A stretch of DNA of 64,000 bases from Calothrix sp. PCC 7716 (GTDB taxonomy: Bacteria > Cyanobacteriota > Cyanobacteriia > Cyanobacteriales > Nostocaceae): positions 10,420,580 through 10,484,579 of the forward strand of contig NZ_AP025018.1 of the NCBI RefSeq assembly GCF_019977735.1, given 5' to 3'. The position numbers and the translations under genes were made by a program. The notes beneath the pieces are model-generated. The model saw nothing but the letters and a program-made list of their open reading frames with translations. It made no database searches and was not told where the DNA came from. Below, one piece after another: positions 45,014 to 53,300 of this stretch (position 1 is its first letter; every line of letters begins with the position of its first letter).

Positions 45014-46624
45014 ATGACCGACCTGAAGCTACGACTCAAAGAGGGAAACACTGAAAAAACGGTAGAAGTGCATCAAGATGTGTTTACAATTGGTCGTCTA
45101 CCGGAATGCGACTTATATTTACCGTTTGGCGGAATTTCTCGCTATCATGCTCGTTTAGTAAAAGCACCTGATGACACATGGACAGTTGAGGATTTGGGTA
45201 GCAAAAACGGGACACACGTTAATGATAAAATGATTACGGCGCCACAACAATTCCATCATGGCGATGTAATATGGTTGGGAAACATCAGCCTGCTTGTGAT
45301 TCTCAAAAATAATGATTTTCGTCTTCAGGCATCAGGGTTCCCAGAAGCAGGAGAACAGCGAACTATCTTGCGAAACGTCAAGCAGTTGCGAGAAAGCTGG
45401 ATAGAAGCACAAGGAAACTCAGGTAGCGATAGTAACAAAGATAAAACAATTGCGCGTCTTAAGGATTTAGTAAACATCGCGAAAAATCTCTCTGCTGCTA
45501 CGTCAATAGAAGAAATTTTTGCACAAGTGCAGGAAGTTGTATTTCGCTACTTAGACAGTATAGACCGTTTAGCGCTATTAATCGATGTAAAAGGCTGTGG
45601 CAAGCTAGAATTAATAAGTGCAGCAGTACGAATTTCTGCTAAAGAAAAAAAACTTTCAGCAGATGGCAGTTGGGTAAGTCGCAGTATTTGCCAAAAAGTA
45701 TTTGAAGAAAAAATAGCGATTCAAATTGCCGACGCACAAAACGACGAAAGATTTGCAAGCGAACACAGTATATTAATGAACGATATTCGCAGCGCAATGG
45801 CTGTACCTCTGTGGGATGAAAATAAAGTAGTTGGCGTTTTATATGCAGACGCGCATCTTTCTTCATACCATTGGGAAGCAGAAGGAGAGCAAGAGTTAAG
45901 TTTTTTCTCAGCGCTAGCAAATATTGTAGCATCGAGCGTTCAACGTTGGTTGTTAGCAGAAAAACTTAAAAGCGAAGAAATAATACGTCAGCGTTTAGAA
46001 CGATATCATTCACCAGCAGTTGTTCAGCAATTAATCGAGGTTGGTGCTTTACCCGATGGACGTTTACCACCCAAAGAAAGCGAAATTAGCATTTTATTCG
46101 CCGATATCGTTGGATTTACAGCTATTTCCGAACGAATGACACCAACGCAAATTGCCGAAATGCTCAATAATTTATTTGAAGAAATGCTTCAAGAGGTTTT
46201 TGCCTACGGTGGCACTTTAGATAAATATATCGGTGATTGTATCATGGCTTTTTTCGGCGCCCCCGAACTACAGCCCGACCATGCAGAACGTGCGGTTGCT
46301 GCTGCACAAGGAATGTTAATTAGGTTAGAGAATCTAAATGCCAATAACTTCTGGCAAGAACCTTTACAATTACGAATAGCAATTAACAGTGGTAAAGCCG
46401 TTGTTGGTGATGTTGGCAGTTCACAACGGGTAGAATACACTGCATTAGGAGCAACAATTAATTTAGCATCACGTTTAGAAAGTGTATGTCCACCAGGTGA
46501 ATGCGTCATCAGTGAAGCAACTTACCAACTTCTTAATGCCAATTCTTCATTTTACGAAATGGGTGAGTACCGCTTTAAAGGTATTGACCGCCTAGTAAAA
46601 GTATATCAAACAAGGATGCATTAA
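45014..46624 (+). CDS. FHA-GAF-class III nucleotide cyclase
   Basis: The 536-residue product has an FHA domain (about 15-95; FTIGRLPECDLYL, SRYHARLV, SKNGTHVN), a GAF domain (about 155-310) and a class III cyclase catalytic domain (about 350-535). The metal aspartates are in ILFADIVGFT and GDCIMAFFG, the purine-contact Lys in GTLDKYIGD, and the transition-state Asn/Arg in INLASRLE. The position that is usually Asp or Thr lies in LGATIN, so substrate preference needs testing. It would make cAMP or cGMP in response to a GAF ligand and to phosphopeptide binding. ATG 45014 is a tentative start; the frame extends to TTG 44987. Confidence 0.85.
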   Translation: MTDLKLRLKEGNTEKTVEVHQDVFTIGRLPECDLYLPFGGISRYHARLVKAPDDTWTVEDLGSKNGTHVNDKMITAPQQFHHGDVIWLGNISLLVILKNNDFRLQASGFPEAGEQRTILRNVKQLRESWIEAQGNSGSDSNKDKTIARLKDLVNIAKNLSAATSIEEIFAQVQEVVFRYLDSIDRLALLIDVKGCGKLELISAAVRISAKEKKLSADGSWVSRSICQKVFEEKIAIQIADAQNDERFASEHSILMNDIRSAMAVPLWDENKVVGVLYADAHLSSYHWEAEGEQELSFFSALANIVASSVQRWLLAEKLKSEEIIRQRLERYHSPAVVQQLIEVGALPDGRLPPKESEISILFADIVGFTAISERMTPTQIAEMLNNLFEEMLQEVFAYGGTLDKYIGDCIMAFFGAPELQPDHAERAVAAAQGMLIRLENLNANNFWQEPLQLRIAINSGKAVVGDVGSSQRVEYTALGATINLASRLESVCPPGECVISEATYQLLNANSSFYEMGEYRFKGIDRLVKVYQTRMH

Positions 46625-46918
46625 TTTATAATTACATTAATTGCATCAGTACAAATACTGAATCAAAAAAAATATAAATGACTCTTTTAAATATATATAC
46701 TAATTAACATTGTAAATTTTAAATCTAAAATAATTGCAATAAACCCGGTTTTTAAGCAAAATTGTCATTTTTATTGCAATCTAATAGAAAAATCGGTTTC
46801 TATAGGCAGACACTAAAATTATAATAGTGTTATACATAATCAATTTTTGCTCTTTACCATAATGGTTAAGTCAAAAATAAATGTTATCTATAGGTGTATT
46901 TAACGGGAGGTATTTGTC

Positions 46919-48283
46919 ATGGCAATAGCCACCATAAATCCCGCTACCGGGGAACTAATCAGGACTTTCGAGCCGCTCAATGATACTGAAATAGGCGCCA
47001 AAATAGATTTGGCACAGCAGGTATTTTTGAAATATCGTCACACAAGTTTCGAGACGCGCTCGCATTTACTGAGCAAAGTAGCAGAGATTTTAGAACAAGA
47101 CAAAGCTAAATTTGCAGCTTTGATGACTTTAGAAATGGGCAAAACTTACAAAAGTGCTATTGCTGAAGTCGAAAAATGCGCTCTTGTGTGTCGTTATTAT
47201 GCCGAAACGGCACCGCAATTTCTAGCTGATAACAGTGTCGAAACAGATGCAAGCGCTAGTTTTATTCGCTACCAACCGTTAGGTATTATTCTTGCTGTAA
47301 TGCCGTGGAATTTCCCCTTCTGGCAAGTCTTTCGCTTTGCGGCGCCAGCTTTAATGGCAGGTAATGTTGGTATATTAAAACATGCTTCAAACGTACCTCA
47401 GTGTGCCATAGCTATCGAAGAAATTTTTCAAAAAGCAGGCTTTGAGGCAGGTGTATTTCAAACTTTCCTCATCGGCGCTAAAAAAGTCGCTGACATTATA
47501 ACCGACGACCGCGTAAAAGCCGCAACCCTAACAGGTAGCGAGCCAGCAGGCGCCTCACTAGCAGCAGCAGCAGGCAAAGAAATTAAAAAAGTCGTATTAG
47601 AACTAGGTGGAAGCGACCCATTTATAGTAATGGAGAGTGCAGACCTAGAGCTAGCAGCAACAACAGCCACAAGCGCGCGCATGTTAAACAACGGACAATC
47701 ATGCATCGCAGCCAAACGATTTATAGTCACCGAAACAATAGCAGATAAATTTGAAAAATTACTCCTACAAAAATTCCAAGCTTTAAAAATTGGCGACCCC
47801 ATGTCAACCGACACCGACATCGGCCCACTCGCGACACCCAATATCCTTCAAGATATAGACTCGCAAGTAAAAGCTGCCGTCAACAACGGAGCAAAAGTAT
47901 TAACAGGTGGTAATCCTATCGATGACCGTCCTGGTAACTTTTATCCACCAACAATCTTAAAAATTTCTAAAGACAACCCCATTGCTAAAGAAGAATTCTT
48001 CGGACCAGTGGCAATGTTGTTTCGAGTCAAAGATATCGACGCAGCTATTGAACTTGCCAATGATATACCCTTTGGCTTAGGCGCCAGTGCTTGGAGTAAC
48101 GATGAAAGCGAGCAAAAACGCTTCATCAACGAAATCGAAGCAGGTTCAGTATTTATCAACGGCATGGTAAAATCAGACCCCCGTTTACCTTTCGGGGGCA
48201 TTAAACGTTCTGGTTACGGTCGCGAACTAAGTATCCAGGGGATACATGAGTTTGTAAATGTTAAAACAGTGTGGGTCAAATAA
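46919..48283 (+). CDS. gabD: Succinate-semialdehyde dehydrogenase
   Basis: 454 residues of the aldehyde dehydrogenase superfamily: MPWNFPFWQVFR (oxyanion Asn), LTGSEPAGASLAAAAG (cofactor), VVLELGGSDPFIV with catalytic Glu, NNGQSCIAAKRF with catalytic Cys, and the C-terminal GRELSIQGIHEFVN. It oxidises succinate semialdehyde to succinate with NADP or NAD. A good ribosome site (GGGAGG) precedes ATG. It lies 23 bp before 2-oxoglutarate decarboxylase; the two are known to complete a cyanobacterial TCA cycle. Confidence 0.93.
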   Translation: MAIATINPATGELIRTFEPLNDTEIGAKIDLAQQVFLKYRHTSFETRSHLLSKVAEILEQDKAKFAALMTLEMGKTYKSAIAEVEKCALVCRYYAETAPQFLADNSVETDASASFIRYQPLGIILAVMPWNFPFWQVFRFAAPALMAGNVGILKHASNVPQCAIAIEEIFQKAGFEAGVFQTFLIGAKKVADIITDDRVKAATLTGSEPAGASLAAAAGKEIKKVVLELGGSDPFIVMESADLELAATTATSARMLNNGQSCIAAKRFIVTETIADKFEKLLLQKFQALKIGDPMSTDTDIGPLATPNILQDIDSQVKAAVNNGAKVLTGGNPIDDRPGNFYPPTILKISKDNPIAKEEFFGPVAMLFRVKDIDAAIELANDIPFGLGASAWSNDESEQKRFINEIEAGSVFINGMVKSDPRLPFGGIKRSGYGRELSIQGIHEFVNVKTVWVK

Positions 48284-48306
48284 TTAGGTAACAGGGGCAA
48301 CACATT

Positions 48307-49950
48307 ATGAATACAGCAGAATTATTAGTAAAATGTTTGGAAAACGAAGGCGTAGAGTACGTATTCGGTCTTCCTGGAGAAGAAAATTTACACGTACTCG
48401 AAGCACTTAAAAATTCTTCGATTCAATTCATTACTACCCGTCATGAACAAGGTGCAGCGTTCATGGCTGACGTATACGGGCGCCTAACCGGCAAAGCTGG
48501 CGTGTGTCTTTCTACACTTGGACCTGGTGCAACTAACTTAATGACAGGTGTTGCCGATGCAAACTTAGATGGGGCGCCGTTAGTAGCAATAACCGGACAG
48601 GTTGGTACTGACAGAATGCACATAGAATCGCACCAGTACTTAGACTTAGTAGCAATGTTCGCTCCAGTCACAAAATGGAGTAAACAAATAGTTCGACCAA
48701 GCATTACACCCGAACTAGTGCGTAAAGCCTTCAAAAAATCGCAAAGCGAAAAACCTGGTGCAGTTCATATAGACTTACCAGAAAACATTGCCGCGATGCC
48801 AGTAGAAGGTCAACCTTTACGCATCGACAAACCTGACAGAACCTTTGCATCTTTTGCTAGTATCCGTGCTGCCGCAGCTGCCATATCTCAAGCAGTCAAC
48901 CCAATTATTTTAGTAGGAAACGGAGCAATTCGCGCGTTAGCGAGTGATGCAGTAACTCAATTTGCCACTCAACTAAATATTCCTACAGCCAATACATTTA
49001 TGGGTAAAGGTGTAATTCCTTACACTCACCCTTTAGCATTATGGGCAGTTGGGTTACAGCAACGAGATTTTGTTAGCTGCGGTTTCGATAACACCGACCT
49101 AGTAATTTGTATAGGTTACGACCTCATCGAATTTTCACCGAAAAAATGGAACCCCGACGGCAAAATTCCTATTATACATATCGGCGCCAACTCAGCAGAA
49201 ATAGACAGCAGTTACATACCAACAGTTGAAGTAGTCGGTGACATATCAGACTCATTAAACGAAATATTAAAAGTTGCCGACAGACACGGCAAACCAAAAC
49301 CCTACTCCCTCACCCTACGCGACAACATCCGCGAAGACTACGAACAATATGCGAACGATGACGGTTTCCCAATAAAACCGCAAAAATTAATCTATGACAT
49401 GCGGCAAGTAATGGGGCCAGAAGACATCGTAATATCAGACGTAGGCGCCCATAAAATGTGGATAGCCCGTCACTATCATGCCCACAGTCCCAACACCTGT
49501 ATAATATCCAACGGCTTCGCAGCAATGGGTATAGCCATACCAGGCGCCGTAGCAGCCAAACTAGTACATCCCAACCGTAAAGTCATCGCAGCCACAGGAG
49601 ACGGTGGTTTCATGATGAACTGCCAAGAACTAGAAACAGCACTACGAGTAGGTACACCATTCGTCACCTTAATCTTCAACGACGGAGGTTACGGTTTAAT
49701 TGAATGGAAACAAGAAAACCACTTCGGCAAAGGTCGCTCATCCTTCGTCCACTTCGGCAACCCCGACTTCGTTAAATTTGCCGAAAGCATGGGATTAAAA
49801 GGCTACAGAGTCACATCCGCTACCGACTTCATACCCGTCCTCAAAGAAGCACTGGCACAAAACGTACCCGCAGTAATCGACTGTCCAGTAGACTACCGCG
49901 AAAACGCGCGCTTCTCCCAAAAAGCCGGCGACCTAACCTGTAAAGTCTAA
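48307..49950 (+). CDS. 2-oxoglutarate decarboxylase (ThDP-dependent, acetolactate-synthase-like)
   Basis: 547 residues with the ThDP enzyme layout: catalytic Glu in TTRHEQGAAFMADVYGRL near 45, middle Rossmann domain, and a C-terminal motif GDGGFMMNCQELETALRVG near 430 ending NDGGYG. By sequence it resembles acetolactate synthase large subunit, but its partner gene and known cyanobacterial pairs (as in Synechococcus sp. PCC 7002) identify it as the enzyme converting 2-oxoglutarate to succinate semialdehyde and CO2. No small regulatory subunit is present, in agreement. Acetolactate synthase remains a weak alternative. Confidence 0.88.
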   Translation: MNTAELLVKCLENEGVEYVFGLPGEENLHVLEALKNSSIQFITTRHEQGAAFMADVYGRLTGKAGVCLSTLGPGATNLMTGVADANLDGAPLVAITGQVGTDRMHIESHQYLDLVAMFAPVTKWSKQIVRPSITPELVRKAFKKSQSEKPGAVHIDLPENIAAMPVEGQPLRIDKPDRTFASFASIRAAAAAISQAVNPIILVGNGAIRALASDAVTQFATQLNIPTANTFMGKGVIPYTHPLALWAVGLQQRDFVSCGFDNTDLVICIGYDLIEFSPKKWNPDGKIPIIHIGANSAEIDSSYIPTVEVVGDISDSLNEILKVADRHGKPKPYSLTLRDNIREDYEQYANDDGFPIKPQKLIYDMRQVMGPEDIVISDVGAHKMWIARHYHAHSPNTCIISNGFAAMGIAIPGAVAAKLVHPNRKVIAATGDGGFMMNCQELETALRVGTPFVTLIFNDGGYGLIEWKQENHFGKGRSSFVHFGNPDFVKFAESMGLKGYRVTSATDFIPVLKEALAQNVPAVIDCPVDYRENARFSQKAGDLTCKV

Positions 49951-50300
49951 CAGCAACAATCTTGTGAAGCAGCCTTCCAGGCTGCCTCAACCCAAAAAAG
50001 CTTGAATACTCTTATATTGAAGGCGCCATCGTTTAAGTCCACCTAACCCTGGTTAGATGTTTTGGTTAAATAACTATCGGCTGTTGCGAGCATAAAAACT
50101 GGTGCCATGAAATCAATAATACTAATGCTCTATTGTTTGGCAATTACAGGCGCCGTTTCTCATCATCGACATTATCGACATTAATGACATTAATTTCGAT
50201 AAATTTGCTCTGCCCAGGTTTAGTTTCTACATATTTCTGGGAATACTAAGCATAGCGAAAATAATTACCAGTACTTTTAGCATAAACAGGGTAAAATGCT
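49951..50300. other. Intergenic region before the sacsin-like gene
   Basis: 350 bp with the hairpin at 49969-49985 and two GGCGCC sites. Short near-repeats of GACATTA occur at about 50165-50199. A 25-codon frame near 50107 (MKSIILMLYCLAIT) resembles a signal peptide but has no downstream domain, so it is not called. Confidence 0.5.
49969..49985. terminator. Hairpin GCAGCCT-TCC-AGGCTGC
   Basis: A perfect 7-bp GC-rich stem with a 3-base loop, 18 bp after the decarboxylase stop, preceded by CTTGTGAA, which echoes the REP-like family. It lacks a T-run but is well placed to end the two-gene operon. Confidence 0.6.
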
Positions 50301-53300
50301 ATGACTTACGAACAAGAGTATCGTGATGAGTTAGAAAATGCTCATCGACAGCAAACGGCAACTAAACTATTTGACGGTATTCGTAGGTTATATAGTAGCG
50401 AATCATCACCCCGGCGTTGGATTTGGGAGCTTTTACAAAACGCTAAAGATGTTGCTCATAATCAGGTTAAAGTAGAAATTATTTTGAATAAAGACTATCT
50501 TGAGTTCAAGCACAACGGTAAGCCGTTCTTGATGAAAAATATTACATATTTAATTGAACAAGTTTCAACGAAAGATAGAAATAGTAATAAACCTACAGAA
50601 AATCAAAGCGATAGTAATAAGGTCAGAACTACTGGTAAGTTTGGTACAGGTTTTATGACCACTCACTTACTATCCAAAGTAGTTCAGTTAAATAGTATAT
50701 TTGAAGACCCAAAATGTAAAATTTATAAACGATTTAATTTAAATTTAGATAGAAGTGCTGCAACAATTGAGGAAATGATAGAAGCAGTTAAAAAAGCTTC
50801 TGATATTCGGCGCCATCTAGACGACGAAAACATCTGTCCTACTTTAGCTTCCGATTATCAGCTATACCAAACTTGTGATACATCATTTCGTTACCAGCTT
50901 AATAAAGAAGGATTTAAAGTTGCTCAAAAAGGAATTGAAGATTTACATAATGCAATTATATATACCCTTGTTTTTATCCCTGAACTAGAATCTGTAATTG
51001 TTAAAGATGAAACAAAATCAATAGAGACTTCTTACTGTATACAAAATCGCAAAAAATTAGAAGAAATAACAATATCCCATATAGAAAAGCGCGTTGGAGA
51101 CCAAATAGAAAAAGTAATTATTGCTAATTGCTCAAAAATCATAAACTTAGCTGATGAAGAAGGTGAGATAAGTATCGCCATTCAGCTAGAGGATATCAGC
51201 AATCAATATTCTGTTGTTAAGCTTAATTCCTTTGCACCACTTCTATTTTGTGATTTCCCTTTAATTGGCTCTGAAAGTAAATTCCAGTATCCGCTAGTAA
51301 TTAATAGTCCATTATTAGAGCCAACTGAACCTAGAGACAGTATATTGCTTGACGATAGAAATGAGACTGGTGGTAAAAAAAACAGAGCAATTTTTGAAGA
51401 AACAATATCACTTTACGGTATTTTATTAGATTACGCAGCACAAAATTGGTTAAACCCTCACTTCTTGGCATTGGCAGGATTACCAAAAAATATTGATTCC
51501 GAATGGTATGAATCGCATATTCAAAGTTCTATTAGAGCCAAAGTACTTGAAAGTAAGCTTGTATGTACCAATGAGAATACCAAGATTAAGTTGAAAGATG
51601 CTTTAGTTCCTGAATGCAGCAACAAAAACCTTTTAGAATTTTGGGAAATAGCAGCATTCCTTCATTCTTCAAAGTTACCTCAAAAACAAGATGTAAAAGA
51701 ATGGAGCGAAGTTATTGGGCTTGATAATCGTTATCCAAAAGAACTGCGATATAATTTACAAAAGTTGCTCGCTGAGATTAGCGAACAAAAAACTTTAAAA
51801 AATTTATCTGCTCGACTTGGTTTAAGTGATACTAATACTCTAACTTGGTTAAACAGGGTTATCAGCTTTATTATTGAATCTAAACAACTTGAACTTTTGG
51901 ATAACAAGTATGCTATCTTACCAAACCAGTACGGAGTATTCCAGTTAAAAACTCAATTGCGATTAGATGAAAATATTCCTGATGGGTTAAAAGAAGTTCT
52001 TCTTATACTTGGCGAAGATTGGAAGCAGGAGCTATTACACTTAAATATAAATTGTAAACTCGAAAGAAGTTACAGCACACGTAATATATCCGAACGTATC
52101 GGCGCCATTTTCGCAGAAAAAGTACATCCGAATTTAAGAGATGCAGCTTACCTACTAGCTAGTTACCTTCCCAACAGCGAAAGCAACAAAAAAGCTATTA
52201 AACCTGATATCTTAGAAAAGAGAATCCAAATTTGGCAGTTTGCCAAAGCTTTAGATAATAATGTACCTGAAATCAAGCAATTATTTGATTGGACTCCTTC
52301 CCTTTGGGATATTTGTGACGAATGGCTATTAAATACTTTAATTCAAGATATTGCCCAGTACCGAGATGTTATTAAATTACACACAAATTTACGAAAAACT
52401 ACAGAGTTAGAAAGTATTAATTGGTTAAGCAGTTTTATTAACTTTCTTAAAGCTAATAAAAAACAATCACTTTATAGTGAAATAGCTATCTTCCCTAACC
52501 AACAAGGAGTTTTTCGTAAAAAAGCAGAATTACTTTTTGATAGAAACGTACCTGAACAGTTAAAAGATATTTTGGAAACATTAAGCGTTCCTTGCAGAAG
52601 TAAACTTTTACATACGAATATCTTAAATTTTGACAAAAGCTTAGAACAGTATCGTGTTATTGACTGCTGCAAGGAAATCAATGAAATTATTAGAGATAAA
52701 GATAGCAACCAAAGTGAAAGCTTCAAACGAGCTATTTATAGCTTAATTAGCTACTTTAAATTTGGCAGTAGAGAAGAAAATCGTTTAAAAATTTGGCAAT
52801 TTGCGCGCGATATATATAAACAAGTAATTCCAGACAAAGTAGAATTAGATAATTTAGATGAGTTTGACTGGAAGGAATGTAATAAATGGATTATTATTGC
52901 TCTTGTTGAAGAAGTAGCACAAGTGAACAAATTAACTACTCTTGCAAGCTCTCTATCTAAGACTAAAGAGCAAACAACGAGTTGGCTCAATAATTTTGTG
53001 TACTTTGTCAATACCATTGATGATACATTATTTGATAAATACGCAATACTACCCACTCAAAACGAATATTTTAAATTAAGAAAATCTTTAAAAAGAGATG
53101 GGGGTATACCAGAAGAGCTTAAAGAAATCGCGCGCTATCTCAGGTTAGAGGATTGGAATGATTTCCTTCTTTTAAAAAATGACTTATTTACAAAAGCACA
53201 ACAAATAATTGACGAAAAAGAAATTGTTACGCTTGAAGATATCGCAGATGAAATCGATTATGCTATCCGCGATTATAAAGGTGATAAGCAAGATAACAAC

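Noticed and set aside
47458-47841. 127-codon minus-strand frame opposite the SSADH gene
   Set aside because: It lies antisense within a strongly supported dehydrogenase gene and has no recognisable motif; it is a shadow of high-quality coding sequence.
48307-49950. Acetolactate synthase large subunit for branched-chain amino acids
   Set aside because: Adjacent SSADH and the lack of a small subunit favour the 2-oxoglutarate decarboxylase assignment; leucine genes at 59-62 kb are unconnected.
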